NCBI GenBank assembly: GCA_010279815.1
Contig: QEOQ01000710.1
Location: forward strand, 1 to 64,000
DNA from: Brachionus plicatilis
Lineage: Eukaryota; Rotifera; Eurotatoria; Ploima; Brachionidae
Length of the DNA stretch: 64,000 nt
Reading direction: 5' to 3'
Positions 1-10,859 of the stretch are shown one piece after another (position 1 is the first letter of the stretch; each line of letters begins with the position of its first letter). Made by a program: the position numbers and the translations under genes. Under the pieces are notes generated by a model. The model did no database searches. It had not been told where the DNA came from and saw nothing but the letters and a program-made list of their open reading frames with translations.

Positions 1-190
1 AATAGCCAGAAAACCTGATAAAAACATTTACCTCCTCCTGAGTAAGCTTGACTTCTTGAATAGACATAATGTCTGGCTGAAAATCTTGCAAAAAGACTCC
101 AAGATCCAGTATTCGATTTTGCGTAAGCTTAAAGCAGTTCCATTGGACGATTGCTAAACTGTGTGGTTTTTTTTGCTTAGATAAGGACAT
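1..190 (-). CDS. LINE ORF2, N-terminus of apurinic endonuclease domain (partial)
   Basis: An ATG at 190-188 opens a frame without stops to the window edge (63 codons). Near its start it reads SLAIVQWNCF and about 20 residues later DIMSIQEVKL. These match the first two conserved blocks of the APE-type endonuclease of non-LTR retrotransposons: the Asn of the xxWN motif, and the catalytic Glu of the QE motif that binds the metal. The enzyme nicks target DNA to prime reverse transcription. It begins 50 bases after the ORF1 stop on the same strand, which fits a two-ORF LINE. The reverse transcriptase would lie outside the window. Too short for automatic ORF calling, but well supported by motif and position. 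Confidence 0.8.
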   Translation of the reverse strand, partial: MSLSKQKKPHSLAIVQWNCFKLTQNRILDLGVFLQDFQPDIMSIQEVKLTQEEVNVFIRFSGY

Positions 191-240
191 TTATATAATA
201 AAATTAAAATCAAAATTAAAAAATAACAATAAGTTTAAAC

Positions 241-1794
241 TTAAAAAAATGGATTTAGTTCACTTGGCCTCTCAGACTCAGAATCGAGTACTTCATAGTC
301 AGTTTCTTCTAGCGCAGCTAGTTTACTTGAAGAGACCAGCGTCGAGCCTGCAGTTTTCTTTGCCTTAGAAGTTTTGAGTGTATAAAAAGGCTCCAAAGCT
401 GCTTTTTTGGCCGCGGCGTTCATTGCTTCAAATTCAGCCAAAGCCTGCTCTTTAGAGGTTTTTTTGTTCGATGCGACTTGCTCTGAGACCATTTTTGCTA
501 TAGCATTCTTCTTTATCGTCGCCTTTCGTTTATCAGCAGTAGCTTTATTTTTCAGCTTCTTTGCAGCTTCAGCATCGATTTGTTCTTGTTTTATTTGTAA
601 AGTTGACGCCTGTTGATTTTTTGTGTTGAGTATCTTTGAATCTGTGGTCATTAGCTTAAAGGTTGGAGGTAAGGAAACGGTTATTTCTACGTCAGACGAG
701 GCAGCTGAGGTGCTCGAGGGCTTAGTACTGCCGCTTACTGGCACTTTGAAGTTTTCAGCAGCAGTTTCTGTCCAAAAAGGCATCTCAGTTGGTGCCACGA
801 ATCCAGATTCATTTAGATTAATAGATTGGCCTCCTTGAGTTGTTGTTTTGTTAGCAGCATTAGTATCCATATCGTCAGGATCATCAACGCAATCTTCTTG
901 GTCATCAACTGTGTGACTCGGTATTATTTTAGTTCTATTTGCAAAGTTGCATTCTTCATGTCCATATTTGTTACAAGTCTGACATTTTGGACAATCCTTG
1001 CGAATGTGTCCAAATTTTTTGCAACCTAGACATTTGGCAGGCATGCCACAAAGTTGAATAAGAGCTTGACACTCACTGATCCTATGCAGACCAGCAAAAT
1101 CTAATACAGCATCGTGATATTTGACATTGTATTCAACTTTTATCTTTACGACACCATTGTTAATCGTATCGAACTTTTTCAACTTTTCACGTTTAATCTC
1201 TTTAATGTAAGCATTTTTAAGGTTGATCTTGAAAAAATCTGAAATTTCATCGTTTGGTACATCTAGTGGCAACCAATGAACTCTGTAGAATGCTGTCATA
1301 GTGAATTCGTTTTTATTTTTGTCGCGACTTTTGTCACTGATCTGCAAAAATTCAGTCACTGATAGCAGTCGGTATTCTTTGTCATCATAAATAAATTTTT
1401 TATTAACCGACGCGTCGTACTTGGAAGAGTCATTAAAATGTATTGACCAAGTTTTTGTAGACCTGTATTGACCAACTTGCACTATCGAAGCGAATTCATC
1501 AGCACTTAGAATTTTTTTAATACTTTCGACTAGTTTGTCAGCGGCAACTTTAGTTTTCTGGTCAAAAGAGACCAGGCAACAATTTTGTAGCTTGACTTGT
1601 TTTTGTTTATTGTAGTTTTCCATTCTGAATGTATAATTTACTTGTTGAGCAACTTTTCGTTCATAATAGTTTGTAAGATTGAATCTTGTACCACGCTGAT
1701 CAGTTTGATTAGCGTTCGAATTTGAATTATATTTGTCACTGATATTACCGTCCACAGTGGTGGACGAACTAGCTTGGCTAGTTGTAGCCGACAT
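241..1794 (-). CDS. LINE ORF1 protein with CCHC zinc knuckles
   Basis: A 517-residue open frame from an ATG at 1794. The N-terminal ~60 residues are Ser/Thr/Asn-rich. Residues ~60-245 form the region that in Jockey/CR1-type ORF1 proteins carries an RRM-like fold. At ~250-282 there is a CX2CX4HX4C knuckle (CLGCKKFGHIRKDC) followed directly by CX2CX4HX2C (CQTCNKYGHEEC). The C-terminal ~200 residues are Lys/Ala-rich, probably disordered and basic. ORF1 proteins of this type bind RNA and package element RNA in a ribonucleoprotein. No stop or frameshift is seen. It precedes the ORF2 start at 190 on the same strand. The clade (Jockey versus CR1) cannot be fixed without the reverse transcriptase. 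Confidence 0.85.
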   Translation of the reverse strand: MSATTSQASSSTTVDGNISDKYNSNSNANQTDQRGTRFNLTNYYERKVAQQVNYTFRMENYNKQKQVKLQNCCLVSFDQKTKVAADKLVESIKKILSADEFASIVQVGQYRSTKTWSIHFNDSSKYDASVNKKFIYDDKEYRLLSVTEFLQISDKSRDKNKNEFTMTAFYRVHWLPLDVPNDEISDFFKINLKNAYIKEIKREKLKKFDTINNGVVKIKVEYNVKYHDAVLDFAGLHRISECQALIQLCGMPAKCLGCKKFGHIRKDCPKCQTCNKYGHEECNFANRTKIIPSHTVDDQEDCVDDPDDMDTNAANKTTTQGGQSINLNESGFVAPTEMPFWTETAAENFKVPVSGSTKPSSTSAASSDVEITVSLPPTFKLMTTDSKILNTKNQQASTLQIKQEQIDAEAAKKLKNKATADKRKATIKKNAIAKMVSEQVASNKKTSKEQALAEFEAMNAAAKKAALEPFYTLKTSKAKKTAGSTLVSSSKLAALEETDYEVLDSESERPSELNPFF

Positions 1795-1952
1795 TTGCTT
1801 TTCGACGCCGACGTATACGAATAATTAATTATAATAGTATTTGCAGAACGTATTTTATACAATTTTAAAAAAAAAGTAGATTTAAAGTGTAATTCTCTCC
1901 TGTACCAAATTTTATAATACAATAGAATATTAATGCTTTATTTTTTAACTAG

Positions 1953-3110
1953 AAATATTATTTACCATTGAAAGAGAAAGATATTGTTGATCGTAATTTG
2001 ATTAATGACATATTTTACAAGATACCGGAGATACATGTCCATCATGAGCTGTTTTTGTCTTGGCTAAAGACAAAGTTCGACACTTGGGACAGTCATCAAA
2101 CCATTGGCGACATTTTGTTTAATATTGTGAGATAGAAAATTGAAATTCTTTTTTAATTAAAAAAAAAATAATTTTTTTCTAAGTTTGCTAAGCAATCAGT
2201 TATTGAAACATATATAAGTTTTGTAAATAATTATCGAACTTCTCAAGAAGCTATTCGAATAAGCAAAGAACAATCATCTATTTTTTGTAAATTTCTTGAA
2301 CAACAGACCAGAGATCACCGTGGCAAGCTCACGCTTAAAGATTTGATTATCCAACCGGTTCAAAGAATACCTCGTTATGAGCTTTATATTAAGGATTTTT
2401 TGAAATGTACCCCACCTAATCATCCGGACCATCAGTATTTGATCAAGGCTCAGACAGAACTGCACAATTTGGCAGAAAAAATTGACCAAGTTCATAAAGA
2501 AGTAAATGATTCATACGGATCTGACAGTTTGGCAGTTCTTCAAATAATCCAAGACTTGGTTGAAAATTTAGATGATGTAATATTGAATTTTTTTGCCAAA
2601 AATTATTTTAAAATTATTTTTAGTTAGTAACTGCTTATCGTTATTATATTAGACACGATATGCTGACTATTGTGTCTTCAAGTGGAATGAAAAAAGATCG
2701 TTGTTTGTTTCTTTTTTCAGATCTTGTTATTTTAACCAGTTGCAAACGTAGGAGTGGAAATATTAATAAAAAACCTAATACGATTATTTTGTAAGTTTTT
2801 ATACAAATTTAAATAAAATAACTTTTTTTGATATTTTTTATTTTAAATTTTCAATAGAAATTCTCCTATTGGCAAACAATACTTGGAAAATTCAAAGCAC
2901 AAGCTAATAATGAAATTTCAACTAGAAGATATTGATTTAACAAGTATAATTTTTATATTTAATTTCAAAAGGGATCATTAATCATTTATTTCATTTTAAG
3001 ACAATATATTAACTAAAAAACTTTCAATAGAGAAAGATTTTTTAGAAGAAGATTTAAATATGATTAATCGCATAAATGAAATTGCAAAGAATATCTCATA
3101 TCCTCATCAG
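1953..3110 (+). CDS. Rho guanine nucleotide exchange factor, DH-PH exons (partial gene)
   Basis: Five exons can be read with matching GT-AG sites and phases: 1953-2126, 2184-2576, 2624-2790, 2858-2943, 3001-3110. They encode a Dbl-homology domain (EKDIVDRNLINDIFYKIPEI, then HELFLSWLKTKFDTWD, then the conserved CR3 block LTLKDLIIQPVQRIPRYELY) followed by a PH-like region (MKKDRCLFLFSDLVILTSC). DH domains catalyse GDP release from Rho-family GTPases; the PH domain assists membrane or GTPase binding. The last exon ends at a strong donor (CAG/GTAAGC), so the gene continues, but no further exon is recognisable before the LINE fragment near 5400. Upstream exons are also missing from view. The subfamily is not certain. 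No internal stops, so probably functional. Confidence 0.85.
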
Positions 3111-5400
3111 GTAAGCCAAAATTTTGACTTATGATTTCTAAATAGGGCTAAAATTTATTTAGCAAAATAAAAAAGATAACAATTTTTTTAATTGTTTACA
3201 TCTTAATTAATTTTTGAGTATGACATCAAAAAATTTCCAACTTCTATTTAAATGTTGATGAAATACTATATTTCAATGCGATAAAATTAAAAGATTTTCA
3301 AATTGTAAAAAAAATATCCAGAAAGTGAAATAAATAAAGTTTATTCTTTTTTGACTTAAGACGCTTTAAACTTCAAAATAGAAAAAATTTCTGATAAAGA
3401 CTCCTAATTATGATTTTTTTTATCAAATTACAAAATTCCAATCGGGCTAATTCTTTTGTTTACTTTGAATTTTTTTAGCATATTAACTATAACATTTCAA
3501 ACTTAATTTGTTTTTGATATTTAGTCTTTGATTTAAACTTTTCACTTAATTTGCAAGAGTAGTTAGTCGAACGATTAGTAACTTAAGTGGTTTTAAAAAT
3601 AAGTTAAAAAATAAAGCCGGTTAACATAACTTTTGTCTAAAATCAACTTAATTTTTTTAAATTTGAAATAAAAACCTTTTTTGAGTAAGAAAGAAAATTT
3701 TTATATTTTTAATAGGAAGATGATGGCCTAAAAAAAGGTTATTTTTTTTAATTTAAAAAAATCAAGTCGATTTTAAACCTATGTTTACCGGTTTTACTTA
3801 ATAACCAGTTTTGTTAAAATTGAAAATTATACATCAAAATTTTAAAAGTTTTCAAAAAAAATAAGAAATTTTTGAAGAATTTTAGGAAATTTTTATGTAA
3901 ATTGACGTAAAAAAATAGTGCATTTTTATGAACATTTATTTTTGTTTCATTAAGCAAAAAAAAATTAAAATTTTAGAATTAAATAATTTTTTTTGTTTTG
4001 ATCTAAACCTAGCTCTGCACATTGTACCAGCTGATACTGTACTTTATTCTTTATTAAGAATTTATATGATTTTTTTAATCAAATAAACTATCCATATAAT
4101 CCAGATTATTCTATATGTTAATATATAATTTATTTAGAGATTAACAAAAAAAAAACAAAATGAAATTAAATTTTTCTTATTTAACTTTTAAAATTTATTA
4201 TTTTTTTTCTTTCATCACTCAAGTGGTGTTTTTTGAAATAAATAATAAAAATAATAATAATAATATTATTATGTCCGAAGTTTATATTATTATTAGGCTT
4301 GCTTTATCAATTCTAATAAAATTTATGAAATTGTTTCATTTAATTATTTTAAACTTTTTATGCTTTTTTGTCGTTTTAAAATATAAAAGTAATTTTAGAT
4401 TTTCATTTAATTTTGACCAAACTTTACGCTTGTTTTACCAAAAAGTATGATTAAATTTTCGTTTTCAGTTAAGCATAGATTCTAATAAACGTATAAAACA
4501 TGTGTCATAGCACTACTGTATAAAAAATATTCCAACACATTGATAATTGTTTGATTCAACAAATAATTTTATTTTTTAAGTTGACTTTATGACACTCACA
4601 TAAGTTATTTGGATTTCAAATTTCCGTTTTTTTTTGTCCCATATGCCTAAAATTAGTAAAATTTCGAAAACATTTGAAAATTGGTTTCCTTAAACTCTTT
4701 TTTGCATCCATTATCACGAAATAAAAAAGAATCGTAATCATGATTTGAATTGTATAAAGAAAAAAATTTATAAAATCAAAATTAGTTTTTACTTAAATAA
4801 AATATATAAAATAATATCTTATCAAATAAACTTTTAGTTTATTGTAAAATTTTGGAAGTCTATTTACTCAATTAAAAGGTATTTGCACACTTTTTAACTT
4901 TCACTCTTAAACTGCTTCACAAAATTTTTTTTTGATCAGTAAAATTTACCACTTTAATATATATGTTATCAGTATTAAATTAAAAATGAAAGTTAATAAT
5001 AAATATGATCAGTATTTTTCGATCAATATCCGGTTGATTTGTAATTAATAGTGTCAATCAGTATTTAATTGACATGGTCGGTATAATAATTATTTATCGG
5101 TAATATACTAGTACCGATTAGGATTTTAATTAAAATGATAAATAAAGATAGGAAAAAGAAGACTGTTTGAATTACTAATGTAAAAAAAAAAAATGTATAT
5201 ATCATTCAAACATTACCGGCATAAAAATGATCAATAATATTCAATTTTGCAAATTAAAATTTTCAATTACAAAAAATATTATAATGGAATCAAGTATTCC
5301 AGAGTTGAGATGGAAGTTGAAGCAGATTGTCTAACTCAATTAAATTAATAAAAAAATGCACTGAAGGCCATCACTACCAAATGGAGATGATATGGCAGTT
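3111..5400. other. AT-rich non-coding stretch, probably Rho GEF intron or 3' flank
   Basis: No exon or recognisable protein motif was found. Poly-A/T runs dominate. A small open frame at 4160-4450 is composed of Phe/Asn/Ile codons from homopolymer-rich DNA and lies over a dispersed repeat, so it is not called. If the Rho GEF gene continues to the right, this would be an intron. Confidence 0.5.
4090..4250 (+). repeat. Dispersed repeat with the motif TTTCATCACTCAAGTG
   Basis: The block runs from an ATATATAATTTATTTAGA-type segment to a CTTTCATCACTCAAGTGGTG-type segment. Similar blocks occur at about 60530-60680 (both segments) and 22795-22850 (second segment). The third copy lies inside a MULE remnant, so the block may be a non-autonomous or subterminal piece of that family. 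Confidence 0.55.
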
Positions 5401-6290
5401 AATTTATTTATTTATTTGAAAAATAATTTGGAGTTTAACTCCAGGGCGGTTTCGAGTGGCGTAGCCCTCTTTTCAGCCCTCATGTTAGGAAAATATTAAA
5501 TAAAACAAGTTGAACCAACAAAAATTGACAGTTTTTTAAAATGAGCACGAGTCTAAAGGAGTCTTATATTTTGATTGATTTGAGTTGTTGTTGTTGTTTG
5601 AGTAATCGATGATTTCTTTGGCAATTAGATCGATGTTTTTTTTCGATTTTAAAAATTTGAGAAATAGGGCGTTCGCTCGGTCGTCGATTTTTTCCATGTG
5701 TAGCGTTTTATGAATAGTTTCGATGCTTGTTTTTAACGGGAAAAACTTAATGATACGAAAGATTTTGTTTTGAAAAATTTGAAGGTCTTTTAGGATTTTT
5801 TGTGTTCCGGTTTGAAGAATGACAAAGCAATAATCGAATAACGATCTTATGAGAGACTTGTATAGCATTTTATTTAAGTTGAGTGAAGACTTCCACTTGA
5901 ACTCTTTAATTTTTCGTAGAATATTGATTTTCGGTGTCGCTTTTTTGACTACTTCACGAAGATGTTCAGCGTATTTTAGTTTAGGGTCGAGTTTGATTCC
6001 GAGAAAAGTTGGATTTGGTTCGAGCGGGATTAATTCGTTATCAACTTTAAGTTCGATCGAGTATTTATCGACGTAGTTCTTTCTTAAGCCAGCGCTTGTA
6101 AAGACGGTGTAGCACGTTTTGGACTTGTTTATTGTGAGTCCCCATTTTTCACAAAACTCTACTATTTTATTTATGGCACTTTGTAGGATTTTCTTGATTA
6201 TACGCTTTGATTTGTGTGTGAACCAAATGCATAGGTCGTCGGCGAAAAGGGCGATTTTCACGTCTGGCGATTTTCACGAAAGCGGATTTT
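5401..6290 (-). mobile_element. 5'-truncated non-LTR retrotransposon with reverse transcriptase C-terminal half
   Basis: The minus frame 6261-5536 (about 241 residues, no ATG) starts at the catalytic FADD box of the reverse transcriptase (IALFADDLCIWF) and continues through the thumb (GLTINKSKTCYTVF, NPTFLGIKLDPKLKYAEHL, KMLYKSLIRSLFDYCFVILQ). That order is typical of Jockey/CR1-like elements. The 3' UTR ends in an AAATA-type short tail at 5417-5401. The 5' end is lost just before the FADD box, as expected from incomplete target-primed reverse transcription. Bases 6250-6276 contain a duplicated GGCGATTTTCACG unit at the broken edge. Same family as 10860-11457. Inactive. Confidence 0.88.
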
Positions 6291-6575
6291 TTATAGCTGA
6301 ATAAGACTTAATACCCTTCTTCGCAAGCAATTTTCTAAACGTTTCTCTTATCATATGTCATATATTGCGAAACTCTAAATCAGCTTTTTCTCTTTCAGTT
6401 TTTGTCTGATCTTTCAAGAGACTTACAATTTTTCATCTTTGTTGACAAGTTATTGTTATTTTATCCATTTTTTCTCTATTTTGGCAAGTTTGACACTCAA
6501 AAGCCCGATATTTTTTGTATCTCTATGGACCAGCGGTGTCAATTTGACACTTTTTATAAAAACATGCAAAATACT

Positions 6576-6965
6576 CGACTTATTACTCCAATTTTAGCGC
6601 AAAAATTAGAAAAAAATCTCAACTTAAAAAATTATTATCCTTGGAATCTTTAGCAGTAAGCTTTGTGAGTCTAAGCTAAAAAATTTGTTTTGACAACCGG
6701 AAGTCAGAAAAGAATTAAGGTTTAGTAAAAATGTTCTTGTTAAGGACTTTCTATTGATTAAAGGTTAAAAATCAAGCAAAAGAATTCAATAAAGAGTTGA
6801 AACAGCAAGATCAAGATGTCATTTCAGTCATTTTATCTCTTTTAATTAATCACGTTATTTAGTACATAATTTTGTTTAAAGTTTGAATATTTTGTAAAAG
6901 AGGATAATAATTTTTTACGTTGTGATTTTTTTCTAATTTTTGCGCCAAAATTGGAGTAATAAATC
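6576..6965. mobile_element. MITE with ~66-bp terminal inverted repeats
   Basis: Bases 6576-6641 and 6900-6965 are near-perfect inverted repeats; the outer ends read CGACTTATTACTCC and its mirror. The interior (~258 bp) has no coding potential. A small open frame over 6402-6653 overlaps the left arm and is not supported. The superfamily is unknown; no clear target duplication could be read. Confidence 0.75.
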
Positions 6966-8882
6966 GTTCTAATCTAAGACAGTCGAACGTTATAAAAAAT
7001 AAAGTTTAAAAAAAGAAGAATCTGATTGACTCAAATATATTTTATTTTAGTATAAAAAGAAAGAACATTTTTGTCATTTAAAAAAAATATTTAAGAATTC
7101 TTAGTTGTTCTTAGATGTTCTTAGAAGTTAAACATCTAAGAATCTCAAATTTTTTTTTCTTAGAAAACTTCTAAGATCTAAGATTTCTAAGAACTAAGAA
7201 TATTCTTAACGTAGGTAATTTTCAATTGTATGTTAATTTTTCTCGAATTAAAACAATAAATGAATGAAATCGAAATTTATTTATATGTTTGTCTGTACCG
7301 AACTAATGCTCCTTCAGATAAAAATTAAAATAAAGCTAAGTAAGATAAAATAAAATAAAAAAGGATAGATAAAATTAAAAGAAAATTTAAAAAAATACGT
7401 TGAAATTGAAAATATTATTTAAAAATATTAAAATATGAATCTAAAGGACCTAAACCATAAGAATTAAGCGAATGCGATGACAATGAAGATGAAAATGACC
7501 ACGATGGCGATAATTTCATAACTGTACCGACAGCTTCGGCAAACAGCGAAAAAAAAACAGCTTCTTGATCATTTCAAAAACAATTTGAAAACTAATTTTT
7601 AATTGAGGCTAAAATTGATCCAAAACATCCCAGACTAACTAAACAAGTAGTAAAAAAAAGTCAAAACAAATAATTGACACGCATGATGAAAATTCAACTA
7701 AAAAGTCGCTTATTATAAAATTGAAAGGCATATTATTAATAAACAAGAAAAAGCTCCCTAAATTATTTATATTTTTAGAAAGAAACAAAATTTTTGCAAC
7801 CGAATTTACTTTTAACCGCTTTATTTTCAAAATGAATTTTATTTCTTATATACAAATTAATTCATAAAATTATTTATAATTTTTTTTATAGTCAATTTTG
7901 AATCAGAAAAAATAATTTTTATACAGTACAAATTAAAACTATCTTATATATTTATTTTATTTTATAAATATACAAGAAGTGGTAGAAAAGCTTATTATAA
8001 ATGCAAGCAAGCTAAATTTCCGGCAAAAATATTTATTTTATATAATAAATCAAACTAAAATTTCACTATTTGGTAATTTAATATATCTTTTTTATCAATT
8101 GACAAAAATCAGAATTTTTTTACAAATCTTTAAACTCAAATAAAATTAAAGTTTCTTACATGCTGCTTATAAAAGCAAAATCATTAAGTAAAAAAATCAG
8201 TTTTTAAAAAACAAAAAATTACTAAGATTATTTAATAAACAAAATTTGATTAGATAAAAATATTATTTAATCGAGTCAGTTAGTCCAGAATTGTCATATT
8301 CGAAGCACCTTTCAATCGTATTCAGTGCAATTTATATGAGTAAAATTTTCTTCATTTGACAGCTGTTAAATGAAAAAGTATTTTCTCTATCAAATATTAT
8401 ATGATCTTTTCCTAAGTATACAAATACTTTTTTACATAATTGGTTATTGAAAATTTTCTTGAAAAAGACTCCAGTTTTAGCACTATGTTTAAAGATTTTG
8501 TTTTAGTAAATTTACTTGATGGAATAAATAGTTTTATTAAAATATTTTGCAGTGTATCAAATTACTTTTATGAAATACAGAAATTTATTAATGAGTAAAA
8601 GGACCTTACACTTTGTTTTAAACTAATGACGAAAAATGAGTCTAATCACAATTTTAGTAGAAGTTTTTTTTTTAATTTATTTTATTGACTTGGATTCCAT
8701 TGTAGGATTTTTTAAGCAAATATTTTCATCTTGATATTTATATTTCGTGATAAAAAATTTTAATTAAAATTTAATAATTTAATTATGAAAATAAATAAAT
8801 TTGAAAAGCCTAATTAAACTTTAATTTTATCCATAAAATTATCAGTTCAAAAATAATAATGATAATTTGAATTGTATCTGAA
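6966..8882. other. AT-rich intergenic region upstream of the first GPCR
   Basis: No gene is recognised. It contains a cluster of TTCTTAG/CTAAGAA words at 7083-7210, a short LINE-tail-like stretch at 7275-7370 with the words CTGTACCGA and CTCCTTCAG (also seen at 25138-25170), and at 7922-7943 a copy of the ACAGTACAAATTAAAACT terminus found in the MITE at 35664-35912. The rest is homopolymer-rich. Confidence 0.5.
7083..7210. repeat. Cluster of TTCTTAG / CTAAGAA direct and inverted words
   Basis: Several copies of TTCTTAGATG, TTCTTAGAAG, CTAAGAATC and CTAAGATTTC lie within about 130 bases, in both orientations, so the stretch could fold into alternative hairpins. No protein or known element is recognised. 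Confidence 0.6.
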
Positions 8883-9902
8883 ATGGAAAGTCTAAATTCG
8901 ACCATTTTTACAAATACCAGCATTCATACAATAGACACCAAAATAAATATAGAAGAAATCATTTTTGGATTTTTATCACTAGTTGGAACAATGACATCAG
9001 TTGTTAATACTTTAGTGTTCTGGAAGTTAAGATTCAAAGACCAAGTGTATAAATACTATTTAATTTCGTCAATATTTGATACACTCTACATGTTTTCTAT
9101 TTTTCTATACACTTTAATCGCTTGTGGATATCCATGTAGAAAATTAAATAAAAATAGCCTCATAAAATTTATTTATCTAATAGCAGTATATGACTATTTG
9201 ACAGCCTGCATAGCTATCTACAATATCCTCATCGAAATATTTGTCACCACTCAGCGCTATTTTTTAATCTCAAGAAAAAAGACCCTCCAAAATTTAAATC
9301 CTAATTTAGTAATGTTTATAACAATTTTAGTAGCTCTTTTGTACTATTTGCCAATAGTTTTTTTGAAAAAAATATGTTTCACTGCCAACATTGGCTTCAC
9401 AATGGTGTACACAAATTTTGGACTTTCTGAAGTTGGTCGACTTGTTCCAATCGTTTTGTCATCCATTAGACTTATTTTAGCTTCAGTCATTCTTTTGATT
9501 GCAAATGCCTTTACTTTATTTGAATTCAAAAAGTATTTAAAGCAAAAGCGGCTTATGAAGTTTACCGAGCTAAGTACACATATTGTGGTTGCTTTGTGCA
9601 ATAGACCAAGAAAACAAGTCAAAGATAAGAAAATGAAAAATGTAACTCAGATGTTAATTTCTATCGCATTTGTTTATTCAATAGGCAATCTGCCATATGA
9701 CTTATATTATGGATTATCCGAGCTGTTCAAGACAAATAATTTCTTTATTGACAAAATTTTGTATTCGTTTGGTGGTGTTGGATATCGGTCGATAATCATT
9801 TTTAAGATCTTCATTTACTATAAATATAATAAAATTTTTCGAGAAGAATTAAGGTCTGTTGGAAAAAAAATCAAAAATGTTTATAAGATTTTTAGAAGTT
9901 GA
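8883..9902 (+). CDS. Rhodopsin-like (class A) orphan G protein-coupled receptor, intronless
   Basis: A 339-residue frame from ATG at 8883. The N-terminus carries Asn-X-Ser/Thr glycosylation sites (NST, NTS). Seven hydrophobic segments follow, starting with EIIFGFLSLVGTMTSVVNTL (TM1). The end of TM2 bears Cys residues (LIACGYPC) that could pair with KKICFT in extracellular loop 2. In place of DRY at the end of TM3 it has TTQRYF. TM6 contains VYSIGNLPYDLYYG. TM7 lacks NPxxY and is followed by a basic helix-8-like tail (KYNKIFREEL). It is a divergent class A receptor; the ligand is unknown, though peptide receptors of small invertebrates look like this. The paralogue at 29544-30542 is nearly identical over most of its length. 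No disabling change seen. Confidence 0.82.
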   Translation: MESLNSTIFTNTSIHTIDTKINIEEIIFGFLSLVGTMTSVVNTLVFWKLRFKDQVYKYYLISSIFDTLYMFSIFLYTLIACGYPCRKLNKNSLIKFIYLIAVYDYLTACIAIYNILIEIFVTTQRYFLISRKKTLQNLNPNLVMFITILVALLYYLPIVFLKKICFTANIGFTMVYTNFGLSEVGRLVPIVLSSIRLILASVILLIANAFTLFEFKKYLKQKRLMKFTELSTHIVVALCNRPRKQVKDKKMKNVTQMLISIAFVYSIGNLPYDLYYGLSELFKTNNFFIDKILYSFGGVGYRSIIIFKIFIYYKYNKIFREELRSVGKKIKNVYKIFRS

Positions 9903-10127
9903 TTTTTTTTATATAACTAATTTAATAATAAAATTTTTTTATTCGATTTTTATAAATATTTTATTAAATTTAAACCCTCCGAATTAAAAAAAATTTTTTC
10001 ATTAATTTAAAGAGCTTTCCCTAATATGTTCAGCATTTTATGTGTAAATAACAATACCAGATAGGATCGCCTTAAAAAAGAAGCTTTTCTTTTTTATTAA
10101 GATAGAAAAAATGGAAGAAGTTATTAA
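9903..10127. other. 3' flank of GPCR gene
   Basis: AT-rich sequence; AATAAT/ATAAAA words near 9920-9935 may serve for polyadenylation. Nothing else recognised before the piggyBac-like insertion. Confidence 0.4.
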
Positions 10128-10747
10128 CACTAGAAGCACCAAAATTTTTTAATACTAGAAGCACCAAAACGAGTCATATAAACGGAAATTATCAACTGAA
10201 CTTTTGAAAAATTATTTATTATAAAATATAAATTAATAAGTAAAAAATACAAATTTAATCAAATTTAAGTATTTTGAAAAAAAAATACCTAAGACCCTTC
10301 ACATTCCTTACAAACACACTCATTTTCTTTAGTACAAAAACCACACACTGCTTTTTTACATTTGGAACACACATTATTTGCTTTATAATTATTTCATAAA
10401 CGAACCTGGCAAGATACTCGCTTAGGGGATAAATTTTCTTGATTATCCTGACTCAATACTCTTTTACGGGCCATATTCATGATTACAATTTATAAATTTA
10501 ATTCAAAATTAATTAATTCAATGCAAAATTTTAAAACGAGTCATTTGACTCGTTTGGTGCTTCTAGTAGTGTGTGCTTGTTTATGCGCAAAAACATAGTC
10601 TTTGACATAATCTCTCATTAATTTTACAAAATTTAATGCTTTTTTATGCTGAAAAATAAATTTCGTGTTCATATCATATAAAATAATTTAGATATTAGTG
10701 ATTAAAAATCGAAAAAGAGTCATTTTGACTCGTTGGTGCTTCTAGTG
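10128..10747 (-). mobile_element. Non-autonomous piggyBac-type element flanked by TTAA
   Basis: The element begins CACTAGAAGCACC and ends GGTGCTTCTAGTG, with TTAA on each side (10124-10127 and 10748-10751), the insertion signature of piggyBac. Inside, on the minus strand at about 10480-10280, is a remnant of the C-terminal Cys-rich domain of a piggyBac transposase: KRVSCQVR, then VCSKCKKAVCGFC and CVCKECEGS, interrupted by one stop. Extra copies of the terminal sequence with the CGAGTCA subterminal word occur inside at ~10155 and ~10535, suggesting nested or duplicated ends. The transposase catalytic core is absent, so it would need a transposase supplied in trans. Confidence 0.85.
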
Positions 10748-10859
10748 TTAATGGGGCAATATTAAACCGTCACTATTTTTATTAACATGTCTAAAAAAAT
10801 ATACATGCATACTTTAAATAATGATACTCGATCAGGCAATAGATAAAATAGTCAAATTA

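Larger units (their letters stand above)
1..1900 (-). mobile_element. Non-LTR retrotransposon, ORF1 plus start of ORF2 (runs off the left edge)
   Basis: On the minus strand an ORF1 with zinc knuckles is followed 50 bases later by the start of an ORF2 with an AP-endonuclease beginning, the usual order in Jockey/CR1/L1-type LINEs. The region upstream of ORF1 (about 1795-1900) is the presumed 5' UTR; its exact limit is not visible. The element sits just upstream of the first visible Rho GEF exon, in the opposite orientation, so it probably lies in an intron or the 5' flank of that gene. Both visible reading frames are open, so this copy may be fairly young. Confidence 0.8.

Noticed and set aside
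4160..4450. 96-codon plus-strand frame.
   Set aside because: It is made of homopolymer-driven Phe/Asn/Ile/Lys codons and overlaps a dispersed repeat.
6402..6653. 83-codon plus-strand frame.
   Set aside because: It overlaps the left arm of a MITE and has no recognisable similarity.
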